From positions 981,241 through 1,045,240 of the forward strand of contig NZ_LR027848.1 of NCBI RefSeq assembly GCF_900607235.1: a stretch of DNA of 64,000 nucleotides. The letters are read 5' to 3'. Source of the stretch: Olivibacter jilunii (GTDB lineage: Bacteria; Bacteroidota; Bacteroidia; Sphingobacteriales; Sphingobacteriaceae). The position numbers and the translations under genes are program-made. This document shows positions 34,239-43,099 of the stretch, one piece after another (the stretch's first letter is position 1; the number at the start of each line of letters is the position of its first letter). Under the pieces are notes generated by a model, which did no database searches, was not told the DNA's origin, and saw only the letters and a list, made by a program, of their open reading frames with translations.

Positions 34239-37200
34239 ATGCAGACAAACTACCAAACCAGTAAAAGGCGTCTCAGTTGGACGTTTTTAATGCTGTTGCT
34301 ATTTTCCGTAATGCGAGTACAAGCGCAGGAACAGATAACAGGACATGTAAAAGATTCGAGAGGACTTCCATTACCAGACGTGAGTATTGTGCAAGACGGA
34401 GAGGGTATCGGTACGAAAACTGATGAATCAGGAAAATTTTTACTCAAGTTACCGAAGCTTGGTGTTAAGTTAATCTTCCGATCTATAGGGTATAAGAATT
34501 ACGAGCTGGTTGTGACCAACTCAAATAATCTTGAAGTAGTGATGGAAGATGATATCGCCGGGTTAGATGAGGTTATGGTTACGGCCTACGGAACGAGCAA
34601 AAAATCGTCCTTTACCGGGTCGGCTACCGTCATTGATGCGAAGCAGCTTGAAAACGTAAACACTTCCAACGTTGCGCAAGGCTTGCAAGGTCTTTCCGCA
34701 GGTGTGCAGGTCACAAATACTTCAGGACGACCTGGAGCGAACCCAACTATTAACATACGAGGTATCGGATCATTAACGGCAGAAATGGCGCCCCTATACG
34801 TCGTCGATGGAGTTCCTTCCGACGTGAATTTAAATGCTTATTCTCCGTCGGACATCGAGTCTATCACCGTGATGAAAGATGCGGCTGCTACTTCGCTTTA
34901 TGGTTCAAGAGCGGCAAATGGCGTGATTATGATTACCACGAAACGCGGCGCGAGCGGCAAAGCGAGGGTGAATGCACGGGCCGCTTGGACAACTAGTGAT
35001 TTTGCCGTGAAGTTTCCTGAACGAGTATCTCCCGCCAAACAATGGGAATTGGCGTGGGAAGGCTTGTACAACGATGCGCGAGATTTTGATGGAAAATCCG
35101 ATGAAGAAGCGCGAGAGTACGCGAGTAACCGGGTACCTTCTGTATTTTGGAATACGACGCCCCTCTATGATGCGAACGGTAACCTGATCAGGAATTATCG
35201 TTCGGGTTGGAACATGGATTACCCCGTGGGTTTGGACGGGAAAATAAAGCCGGAAGCGCAACGCTTATGGGATTTTGATCTGTTTGATGAAGCGTTCAAC
35301 TATCGTTTAAAGCAAGATTACGGAGTGGATTTTAGCGGGGCAATGGGCGAAAATAATACCTATTATGCCTCCTTTTCCTACCTGAATGATAAGGGCGTTC
35401 ATATCAGCGACGGTTTTAAACGTTACACTGGAAGAGTGGCCTTGAATTCAAAGATCAACGATTGGTTCAGTATGAGTAACTCCATTATGTTTATGAACAG
35501 TGCGGATGTAAACGGTGGCTTTGATGCACGGGTGTTTCGTGTGATGCCAACGGAATATTCAGCCTATTTATGGGACTATGAAACCAATTCATATGCGATA
35601 AGTCCTTTTACCGGAAAACCGCAACTAGATGAGGGTGTAGCTAACGGTCGTGCCTGGTGGCCTCGATGGAGTGCCTATGGAGCGTTAACAGAAGCAAAAA
35701 ATAGCCAAACCGATAATTTACAAACCGTATCTGCTCTTACGTTCCGATTGTTAGACGGGTTAAGCCTGAAAACGACTTATTCGTTCCAACTGATTGACAA
35801 CTTCTATAGTATGTGGAAAAGTCCTGAACGTGAGAATCAGCTGCTTCCATCAGAAGGTTATGTGCAGCGCGACAACTACCGATCTTATTCGCACACAGTT
35901 AATAATGTGTTAACTTATGATAAGACCTTCAATAACTTGCACCATATCAACGTACTCGCTGGGCAGGAAATTTATTCTTATACTACTTCTGGTTCTGGAG
36001 TAACCCGCTCAGGACTTGCGCTTCCTTACTTTAAAGAAATCTCACTTGCATCTAATGATCCAACTGCGTGGTCAACCTTTGGACGTTATGGTCTCGCCAG
36101 TTTCTTTGGTAAAGCGGAATATGATTTTGATAATCGCTTTTATATATCGAGTAGCATTCGTACTGACGGATCTTCCCGTTTTCATCCTGATCATCGATGG
36201 GGACAATTTTATTCTTTAGGTGCTTCTTGGCGTATCTCTGAAGAGTCCTTTATGGAGAATACACAAGACTGGTTACAGAACCTAAAACTGAAAGCCAGTT
36301 ACGGTGAAGTGGGGAATGATCGCGTAGGAAATTACTATGCTTATCAAGCTTTATACGGGCCAACAAGCTATGTTGGAACTGTCGGTGTACGATTAAATCA
36401 GTTAGAGAATGAAAATATAAAATGGGAAACGAATATTCAAACGAATATTGGGTTTGAATTTTCAGTTTTTAACAAACTTTCCGGAAGTGTAGAATATTTC
36501 ACACGTAAGTCACAAGATCTTTTGTTAAACAGGCCATTGGCCCCTTCTTTAGGAATGGATGCAATTTTAACCAATATTGGAGATGTGCAGAACAAAGGAT
36601 GGGAGGTAGATCTGAATTATTCAGCCGTCCGAACAAAGGATTTTGATTGGAATGTTTCGTTAAATGCCACTAGCTATAAGAATATAATAACAAGTCTACC
36701 AAGCAAAGAGGAGCAATATAGTCAGGGTGTTGCCATTTTTAAATGGAAAGAAGGCGGGTCGCGTTATGATATTTATGCCCCCAGTTTCGCCGGTGTCAAC
36801 CCCGATAATGGACATAACCAATGGTGGAAATATGAATTTGACGGAAACGGAAATATTATTGGTCAGGAAAAGACAGAAAACTACAATGAAGTGAATGTGA
36901 ACGAACAACGCATCAATCAGGGTTCTGTATTGCCTGATGTTTTTGGCGCATTCACCAATAATTTTCGATACAAAAGCTTAGATCTTTCCTTTATGCTTTA
37001 TTATAGCTTCGGTGGTAAGCTATATGATTACAACTACTCAGAAAGTAATGTATTGCGGGAGAATTTTGCCGCCTACGATAATTTGGATCGCCGTTGGCAG
37101 AAACCGGGAGATGTAACCGATATCGCGAAGATCTATACGTACCGTACATTTGATGCTTTTGCCAATGCGCGTTACAGCGATCAATATATATTCACTAATA

Positions 37201-37442
37201 ATTTCGTACGCTTGAAAAATGTGATGCTGGGGTATAATTTACCGCAGTCGTTAGTGTCGAAGTGGGGCCTCTCTGCATTAAGAATCTATTTCCGAGGAGA
37301 TAATCTACTCACCTTTGGCAGTGCAAAAGGCCGTGGTACGGATCCCGAGAACTATGGTAATGGTTTAGTTGGTGTAGTGGATGCTAGTTCAGGTGTTCCT
37401 GCATTAAGGAGTTATTCTTTAGGTTTAAACGTGTCTTTTTAA
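34239..37442 (+). CDS. SusC/RagA-type TonB-dependent receptor (second pair)
   Basis: Outer-membrane importer of 1067 residues. Signal peptide ending VMRVQAQEQ, carboxypeptidase-regulatory-like domain (ITGHVKDSRGLPLPDVSIVQDG), then LDEVMVTAYGTSKKSSFTGSA and the SusC plug signature DAAATSLYGSRAANGVIMITTKRG, followed by the barrel ending LGLNVSF. It pairs with the susD gene 23 bp downstream. The proposed AraR operator 100 bp upstream is one of the best in the window, so this second transporter probably handles another arabinose-containing oligosaccharide. It shares only family-level similarity with the receptor at 9020, so it is not a recent duplicate. Confidence 0.93.
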   Translation: MQTNYQTSKRRLSWTFLMLLLFSVMRVQAQEQITGHVKDSRGLPLPDVSIVQDGEGIGTKTDESGKFLLKLPKLGVKLIFRSIGYKNYELVVTNSNNLEVVMEDDIAGLDEVMVTAYGTSKKSSFTGSATVIDAKQLENVNTSNVAQGLQGLSAGVQVTNTSGRPGANPTINIRGIGSLTAEMAPLYVVDGVPSDVNLNAYSPSDIESITVMKDAAATSLYGSRAANGVIMITTKRGASGKARVNARAAWTTSDFAVKFPERVSPAKQWELAWEGLYNDARDFDGKSDEEAREYASNRVPSVFWNTTPLYDANGNLIRNYRSGWNMDYPVGLDGKIKPEAQRLWDFDLFDEAFNYRLKQDYGVDFSGAMGENNTYYASFSYLNDKGVHISDGFKRYTGRVALNSKINDWFSMSNSIMFMNSADVNGGFDARVFRVMPTEYSAYLWDYETNSYAISPFTGKPQLDEGVANGRAWWPRWSAYGALTEAKNSQTDNLQTVSALTFRLLDGLSLKTTYSFQLIDNFYSMWKSPERENQLLPSEGYVQRDNYRSYSHTVNNVLTYDKTFNNLHHINVLAGQEIYSYTTSGSGVTRSGLALPYFKEISLASNDPTAWSTFGRYGLASFFGKAEYDFDNRFYISSSIRTDGSSRFHPDHRWGQFYSLGASWRISEESFMENTQDWLQNLKLKASYGEVGNDRVGNYYAYQALYGPTSYVGTVGVRLNQLENENIKWETNIQTNIGFEFSVFNKLSGSVEYFTRKSQDLLLNRPLAPSLGMDAILTNIGDVQNKGWEVDLNYSAVRTKDFDWNVSLNATSYKNIITSLPSKEEQYSQGVAIFKWKEGGSRYDIYAPSFAGVNPDNGHNQWWKYEFDGNGNIIGQEKTENYNEVNVNEQRINQGSVLPDVFGAFTNNFRYKSLDLSFMLYYSFGGKLYDYNYSESNVLRENFAAYDNLDRRWQKPGDVTDIAKIYTYRTFDAFANARYSDQYIFTNNFVRLKNVMLGYNLPQSLVSKWGLSALRIYFRGDNLLTFGSAKGRGTDPENYGNGLVGVVDASSGVPALRSYSLGLNVSF

Positions 37443-37465
37443 ATGAGGCGTAAAAATATAACAAA

Positions 37466-38929
37466 ATGAAATTTATAAATAAAACTTTAATAGGTCTATT
37501 GACAACGATGCTATTGCTAAGCACTGGTTGCGAGAAATTCTTGACAGAAGAGCCAACTTCTGATTTGACCAATACAACGGTTCTGCAAGATGTTACCGGT
37601 TTGAATTTACTGTTACAAGGTACTTATCGCATGATGCGAGATGGAAACAATGGAAGCAGTGATAATCCAGCGACATCTAGTCCTTTAGGAATTAAATTGT
37701 TATCAACCGTTTCAGGTTTGGATATGATGGTCAATCAAGAGCAGGTAGGTAATAATTGGTACTTCTATACTTATAGTAACCAACGTTACGATGCGACTAG
37801 CGGTGTCACATCTACGATGTGGACTACCATGTATAGGGTTATCAATAATACCAATATTATCTTAGAGAATGTGGACCAAGCAATAGGAGGGCAGTCAGAG
37901 AAGAACGCAATTAAGGGACAGGCCTTGGCTTTACGAGCCCGTTGTTATTTTAATTTGGTTCGTATGTATCAACACACATACATCATTGCTAAGGATAAGC
38001 CAGGTGTCCCTCTACAATTAACTTCCGATTTAAATCCAAAAGCGAGAGCAACCGTAGAAGAAGTCTACAATCAAATCATTGCTGATCTAACTAACGCTGA
38101 AACTTTATTAATAGACTTTAATCGCCCTAGTATTAATTATTACAATGTTGACGTTGTCAATTTTCTTTTGGCAGAAGTGTATCTTACCATCGAAGACTGG
38201 GTTAATGCACAAAAATATGCCAATAGAATCCGTACAAACTATGAATTGATGACGACGGGTGAATATAAAGCAGGCTTTTCTTCACCTAATAAAGAGTGGG
38301 TTTTGGGTTATGAACAAGGTTCGCAAGATTACTGGTGGTATGATTCGCCTGCCTGTTGGTTTGATTTTGGACAAAATAATGCGCCTTGGCAGGCCGAACA
38401 AATTTTACCATCCAATTATTTTGTTGAGGTAATAATGAAAGATGATCCACGAGCCCTTTTTATTGAAAATCCGTTGTACCCCGGGAAATATGCTGCCACG
38501 AAATTCCGGGAATTGCGGGACGAGCCTCCATATGGCCACCTTTACGATTTTCGGGCAGCAGAAATGTATTTGGTAGAAGCAGAAGCAGCAGCAAGACAAA
38601 ATGATTTACAAACTGCTTTACAAGTGTTAAATACCCTACAGCAAGAACGAGGCGCAGCGGTAACGAGCACCTCGAGTCAAGAAGCGTTAATCGATGCCAT
38701 TTTACTGGAACGGCGAAAGGAAATGTGGGGGGAAGGTCTTGAATGGTTCGATATTCTGCGCTTGCAATTATCGGTGGAACGGACAAGTGCACAAGGGCAT
38801 TATCAAAATGTCAGCGTTCCAAAAAACTCCAATAAACTGATTCTCATGATACCTGAAAAAGAAGTGATTAACAACAGATCATTGGAGCAGAATCCAAACC
38901 CAAGCCAAGTCCCGGTGTTTGTTCCGTAG
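37466..38929 (+). CDS. SusD/RagB-type surface lipoprotein (second pair)
   Basis: Glycan-binding partner of the preceding SusC. The signal peptide ends in a lipobox (MLLLSTGCEKFLTEEP), and the SusD landmarks are present: NNTNIILENVDQAIGG ... KGQALALRARCYFNLVRMYQ in the first helical repeats, AAEMYLVEAEAAARQN, and the C-terminal ILLERRKEMWGEGLEWFDILRL. Length 487 is normal. It ends the transcript, with a clear terminator 27 bp after the stop. The next gene, a peptide transporter, has its own promoter. Confidence 0.93.
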   Translation: MKFINKTLIGLLTTMLLLSTGCEKFLTEEPTSDLTNTTVLQDVTGLNLLLQGTYRMMRDGNNGSSDNPATSSPLGIKLLSTVSGLDMMVNQEQVGNNWYFYTYSNQRYDATSGVTSTMWTTMYRVINNTNIILENVDQAIGGQSEKNAIKGQALALRARCYFNLVRMYQHTYIIAKDKPGVPLQLTSDLNPKARATVEEVYNQIIADLTNAETLLIDFNRPSINYYNVDVVNFLLAEVYLTIEDWVNAQKYANRIRTNYELMTTGEYKAGFSSPNKEWVLGYEQGSQDYWWYDSPACWFDFGQNNAPWQAEQILPSNYFVEVIMKDDPRALFIENPLYPGKYAATKFRELRDEPPYGHLYDFRAAEMYLVEAEAAARQNDLQTALQVLNTLQQERGAAVTSTSSQEALIDAILLERRKEMWGEGLEWFDILRLQLSVERTSAQGHYQNVSVPKNSNKLILMIPEKEVINNRSLEQNPNPSQVPVFVP

Positions 38930-38955
38930 TTTGAAAAAGTATATTTTGAGCGTAT

Positions 38956-38995
38956 ATCTATCAGTTGTAACATAAAAACAACTGATAGATTTTTA
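38956..38995 (+). terminator. Terminator of the second susC/susD operon
   Basis: ATCTATCAGTTGT (38956-38968) and its perfect complement (38978-38990), followed by TTTTTATTTG. Confidence 0.85.
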
Positions 38996-39016
38996 TTTGT
39001 TAACGGGATAATTATT

Positions 39017-39024
39017 TACATTCG
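39017..39024 (+). promoter_or_regulatory. -7 element of the POT transporter gene
   Basis: TACATTCG (one mismatch to TAnnTTTG), with TTTG at 38996-38999 as a possible -33 element 17 nt upstream. Confidence 0.4.
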
Positions 39025-39057
39025 TCCTAATTTTATCGTCAAATCCAAATACATGTT

Positions 39058-40545
39058 ATGCCTCCAACAACTTTAGAGGAAATCCAAAATTTTGAAGGAA
39101 AATATCCAAAACAACTCTGGTATCTCTTTACCGTAGAAATGTGGGAACGCTTTTGCTTTTATGGTATGCGAGGGATATTGGCCCTGTTTATGGTGGATCA
39201 ATTGGCTTTAAATGATCGGGAAGCGAACCTCAAATATGGTGCTATCCAGGCTTTTGTGTACGCCTTCACTTTTATGGGGGGCATCGTAGCGGATAAAGTC
39301 TTAGGTTTTAATAAATCCCTGATTTTTGGCGCTTTGGTAATGATTGCAGGTAGTACTTTAATTGCTATTTCACCAAATCATTTCTTTTATATTGGAATTT
39401 CCTTATCTATTATTGGTACAGGCTTTTTTAAACCCAATATTTCTTCGATGGTTGGTCAGCTATACAAACCCACCGACACACGGAGAGACGCTGGTTTTAG
39501 TATGTTTTACGCGGGTATTAATATTGGATCGTTTTTGGGCGGTATCCTGTGCGTTTATCTTGGAAAATACGTGAATTGGAGTTCCGCCTTTGCTGCGGCA
39601 GGTGGGGTAATGTTGATCGGACTCATTACTTTTCATTTCTCAAAAAAACAATTGGGCCCCATTGGTTTATCGCCGCTGTTACATCAACCAAAAGGAAAAC
39701 GTAGACGCAATGAAATACTCGTTTATTTTCTAGCCTTACTGGCGATCCCCTGCATCTTGATCATGATTCAAAACACGCAGTATACCGACCTTTTTATGTA
39801 TACAATCGGTCCGATAGCGCTAATATATTTCTTTTATGAATGGTTCAAACTGTCGGATAAGCGGTTTCGGTACCCTCTGTTAGCGGCACTGATCTTCATT
39901 ATCGCTTATATTTTCTATATCGCATTCTTTGAGCAAATGGGTGGTTCTTTGAGTTTGTTCGCGGCTAATAATTTAAAACATGAGCTCCTTTTCTTCCAAA
40001 TCGATCCCAACATGATCAATAATTCATCGGGAGCGCTCTTTATTGTACTTTGTAGCTCGCCCTTGGGAATGTTATGGATTTGGATGGCGAAGAAGAAGAT
40101 CGAGCCCAATACCTTAATTAAGTTTGGCATCGGATTCTTTTTACTGGCTATCGGATTCTATTTGTTTTTCGCAACTCGGTTTTATGCAAATGAACAGGGT
40201 AAAACTTCTTTGAATATTTTTACACTTGCTTGGTTTTTTATCACTTTGAGTGAGCTATGCATAGGTCCAATCGGAATGTCTGTCATCACTAGATTGTCTC
40301 CCCAAAAGCTGACGGGTATGATGATGGGACTTTGGTTCCTAGGGAGCGCTTACGGGCAATATGTTGCCGGTTTATTGGGCGCGGATATGTCCATTACCGA
40401 TGAAAAGGCCTCTTTATATGATAAGTTATTGGCCTATACGGAAGGTTATAAGCAATTAGCCTTATATGCCGTATGGATAGGTATTGGCTTGATACTGATT
40501 AACCCCATCATGAAGCGTATGATGCGCGCTAAATCCGGAGGTTAA
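39058..40545 (+). CDS. POT/PTR-family proton-coupled oligopeptide transporter
   Basis: A 495-residue inner-membrane major-facilitator carrier for di- and tripeptides. The proton-coupling motif of the family, ExxERFxYYG, appears as EMWERFCFYGMR at the first membrane helix, and the second PTR signature region reads FYAGINIGSFLGGILCVYLG. About 14 hydrophobic segments are visible, with a basic loop (PKGKRRRNE) near the middle. It lies between the second SusC/D pair and an iron receptor, with no operon partner, and ends 17 bp from a convergent gene. It could take up peptides released by the exported peptidases in the window; that link is inference. Confidence 0.93.
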   Translation: MPPTTLEEIQNFEGKYPKQLWYLFTVEMWERFCFYGMRGILALFMVDQLALNDREANLKYGAIQAFVYAFTFMGGIVADKVLGFNKSLIFGALVMIAGSTLIAISPNHFFYIGISLSIIGTGFFKPNISSMVGQLYKPTDTRRDAGFSMFYAGINIGSFLGGILCVYLGKYVNWSSAFAAAGGVMLIGLITFHFSKKQLGPIGLSPLLHQPKGKRRRNEILVYFLALLAIPCILIMIQNTQYTDLFMYTIGPIALIYFFYEWFKLSDKRFRYPLLAALIFIIAYIFYIAFFEQMGGSLSLFAANNLKHELLFFQIDPNMINNSSGALFIVLCSSPLGMLWIWMAKKKIEPNTLIKFGIGFFLLAIGFYLFFATRFYANEQGKTSLNIFTLAWFFITLSELCIGPIGMSVITRLSPQKLTGMMMGLWFLGSAYGQYVAGLLGADMSITDEKASLYDKLLAYTEGYKQLALYAVWIGIGLILINPIMKRMMRAKSGG

Positions 40546-40562
40546 TCAGTCATGTAATCGAT

Positions 40563-42986
40563 CTAAAACTTATAACTAAAGCTGGCAGCGAAGTTGCGGA
40601 GCCTCTGTGGGTTAACCGACCAATAACCTATATAATATTCCTTATTGGTGATGTTATTTAGGTTAAAGGATATGCGATAATGTGTTTGGTTATAAAACAG
40701 CCCTGCATTGAGTAATACATAACTTGGTAAATCAAATTCGCCCGTTATACTACTATCAATTACCCGATATTTACCAGCATAATTACCTCCGACGCCAACA
40801 CCGAAATGCTGTAATTTCCCGCTTGTGAACCGATAACTTGCCCATAAATTCGCAAGGTTTTGTGGACCTTGACCTCCAATCGCGCGGCCGGGTTCACTAT
40901 AAAAATCCGCTTCATCACCTGCTATAACCTCGGTTTTATTGTAACTATATCCAGCAATTAGATTGAGCCCCTGCATGGGGTTGGCATTCACTTCAACCTC
41001 AAAGCCCTTACTCTGAACTTTACCTCCCTGTAATGAGTTGTTTACATTAGCGGGATCCGGCGATACCCTATCTGACACCTTAATATTATATACCGATACG
41101 GTGGTATTTAAACGTTCATTGAACAAATCGGTTTTTATACCATACTCGAATTGATTAGCCAGCTCAGGTTTAAACGATTTTATGCGCGGATTACTTCCAT
41201 CGGGATCAGCAACTGAACGAGGGGCTACATTGATAAAAGCGTTCATATAATTGGCAAAAAGGGACACCTTATCCAAAATAGGTTGATAAACTAGGCCAAA
41301 CTTTGGAGATAATGCTGTCTGGTTAAAATCATCTTCCAGGTCGCTTTTTTCCCCTTTTGAAACGAAATGATCAACCCGTAAGCTTGCCATTGCCGATAGT
41401 GCGGGTGTAATGTTCAATACATCGGAGACATACGCACTATACGAACTGTTACTCACATTACTGTTGGCACCCCCCGTGCCTGCTAGAATCTGGTCAACGA
41501 AAGCGCGCGAGAGGTAAACAGGTGCAATCGTGTCAGTGGTACCCGGTTTGATATATTCCACTTCTGCTTGTTGTGGGGTAACTTTTCTTACGGCCGCTGT
41601 GCCTGAGCCATTATCAATAACATTTCGGCTAAAGTAGTTTAATCCTACCAATAAGCGATTCCGAAGTCCAACAATGTTGAAGTCGCCGTTAAAGTTTTGC
41701 TGAATATTGGTTACACTGGTTGTTTGTCTTTCTTTATGAAAAAATTGGTCAAAATACGAATCGCTGATTCCGTCGTCCCAGATATAGGTGTAATAACCAT
41801 CAGACTTCACAGTCCCTCTTGAAATAGCCGTTTGCGAAGTCCATTGTTCTGATATTTTGTAGAGCATTTGACCCTGTAGATTAAATCGTGGATTTTTAAT
41901 GGTCATGTCATTATTGGTAAATGATAGATCATTATTCAAGTTAAGTTCTTCGAGCGATTTAAATGGTAGCGGTCCGGTACGGTCTGAATGAAAAAATACA
42001 GGTGGAACGGCACGCTCTTCTTCAAGAATTTCTGCCATCAAATGGAAAGACAGTCGATCGTTTACCTCATAAACCAACGATGGAGCTATGAAAAAGGACT
42101 TCTTGAAACCCGCATCTTGGAAGCTGTTTTCATCGTGATAGGCTGTATTGATGCGCAGCGCTATTTTTTCTGTTTTACTTAAAGGGGTATTAATATCTGC
42201 TGTTACCCTGTTTAGTCCGTAACTTCCCATTTGATAAGTGATCTCACCACCGAATTCATAATATGGTTTCTTGGTGATCGTATTGATCATCCCTCCATAA
42301 CTGTAGAAGCTGCCGCCGAATAAGGTGGCTGAAGGTCCTTTGATCACTTGTATTTCTTCGATATTGATGGGGTCGAGGTTTCCACTCGTTAAGCCTGGTA
42401 AACCATTGTACATAATGGGTTGAGAGTCAAATCCCCTTAATGCAAAGTAAGAGGCTCCATCACCCGCCCGCCCTGTTGATTCCCAAGTACGCGTAATGCC
42501 CGGTACATTGCGTAAAGCATCGTCAAAGTTGGTAAGCCCTTGTTCTTTCATCGTCTCTGATGATACGATGCTATATACTTGCGGGTTCTCCAATTTCTTA
42601 AGCGGCATTCGTGCAACGTAATTGTCCTTTTTATTTAGATTTTTAGTGGACACAAGCACTTCTTGCAAGGTAGCGGCGTTTTCCGCCAACGAAAAATTTA
42701 TTGTTAAGGGACTGCCTGGTTTTACCTCGATCGTTTTTTCCTGTTTTTCTAGTCCTACAGAAGTTACTTTAAGCACATAGGACCCAGGAGTAACGCCCTT
42801 TATAGAATAACTGCCGAATTTGTCCGTTACCGCTCCGAGGTTAGTACCATTTACGGTGATACTCACCAATTCGGCAGGTTTTCCGTCCGAAGTACGGATG
42901 GTACCGTTTATACTGGTGACTTGGGCGAGGGCCGAGCCGTAAGTCCATAAAAAAATAAAAATAAAGAAAGTAAACCTTTGTAGCAT
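40563..42986 (-). CDS. TonB-dependent siderophore receptor
   Basis: An 807-residue outer-membrane receptor of the ferric-siderophore group. Signal peptide (FIFLWTYGSALAQ), carboxypeptidase-regulatory-like domain (INGTIRTSDGKPAELVSITVNG, about 25-105), plug with NVPGITRTWESTGRAGDGASYFALRGFDSQPIMYNG and VIKGPSATLFGG, and a barrel ending NFAASFSYKF. The plug and barrel resemble hydroxamate receptors such as FhuA/FhuE, but the ligand is not certain. It is divergent from a second TonB receptor, and the 100-bp region between them carries two Fur-like boxes and mirror-image promoters, indicating iron control. Confidence 0.9.
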   Translation of the reverse strand: MLQRFTFFIFIFLWTYGSALAQVTSINGTIRTSDGKPAELVSITVNGTNLGAVTDKFGSYSIKGVTPGSYVLKVTSVGLEKQEKTIEVKPGSPLTINFSLAENAATLQEVLVSTKNLNKKDNYVARMPLKKLENPQVYSIVSSETMKEQGLTNFDDALRNVPGITRTWESTGRAGDGASYFALRGFDSQPIMYNGLPGLTSGNLDPINIEEIQVIKGPSATLFGGSFYSYGGMINTITKKPYYEFGGEITYQMGSYGLNRVTADINTPLSKTEKIALRINTAYHDENSFQDAGFKKSFFIAPSLVYEVNDRLSFHLMAEILEEERAVPPVFFHSDRTGPLPFKSLEELNLNNDLSFTNNDMTIKNPRFNLQGQMLYKISEQWTSQTAISRGTVKSDGYYTYIWDDGISDSYFDQFFHKERQTTSVTNIQQNFNGDFNIVGLRNRLLVGLNYFSRNVIDNGSGTAAVRKVTPQQAEVEYIKPGTTDTIAPVYLSRAFVDQILAGTGGANSNVSNSSYSAYVSDVLNITPALSAMASLRVDHFVSKGEKSDLEDDFNQTALSPKFGLVYQPILDKVSLFANYMNAFINVAPRSVADPDGSNPRIKSFKPELANQFEYGIKTDLFNERLNTTVSVYNIKVSDRVSPDPANVNNSLQGGKVQSKGFEVEVNANPMQGLNLIAGYSYNKTEVIAGDEADFYSEPGRAIGGQGPQNLANLWASYRFTSGKLQHFGVGVGGNYAGKYRVIDSSITGEFDLPSYVLLNAGLFYNQTHYRISFNLNNITNKEYYIGYWSVNPQRLRNFAASFSYKF

Positions 42987-43007
42987 GGGTATTTAGATTT
43001 TTGGGAG

Positions 43008-43015
43008 CAAATATA
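43008..43015 (-). promoter_or_regulatory. -7 element of the siderophore receptor gene
   Basis: TATATTTG on the minus strand, an exact TAnnTTTG match, with the Fur-like box 43016-43038 immediately upstream. Confidence 0.55.
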
Positions 43016-43038
43016 TTATTTAAAATAAGTCTAAACAA
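43016..43038. promoter_or_regulatory. fur box: Fur-like box 1
   Basis: TTATTTAAAATAAGTCTAAACAA is an imperfect 11-1-11 dyad (8 of 11 pairs), of the TTATTTAgAATnATTcTAAATAA form I associate with iron-regulated promoters in Bacteroidota. Assignment to Fur is inferred from the flanking TonB receptors. Confidence 0.45.
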
Positions 43039-43039
43039 T

Positions 43040-43062
43040 CTATTTTAAATTATTCTAAATAA
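43040..43062. promoter_or_regulatory. fur box: Fur-like box 2
   Basis: CTATTTTAAATTATTCTAAATAA, again 8 of 11 pairs, one base away from box 1 and just upstream of the plus-strand -7 element at 43076. Confidence 0.45.
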
Positions 43063-43075
43063 ATTTTTGTTTCTA

Positions 43076-43083
43076 TATATTTG
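43076..43083 (+). promoter_or_regulatory. -7 element of the second TonB receptor gene
   Basis: TATATTTG, exact match. It places transcription start near 43090, so the coding start must be at or after 43100, not at the earlier in-frame ATG at 43067. Confidence 0.55.
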
Positions 43084-43099
43084 CGGCCAAATTTTGAAT

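Noticed and set aside
43067-43099. Earlier in-frame ATG for the plus-strand TonB receptor
   Set aside because: It lies upstream of or inside the -7 promoter element and would put extra residues before a clean signal peptide.
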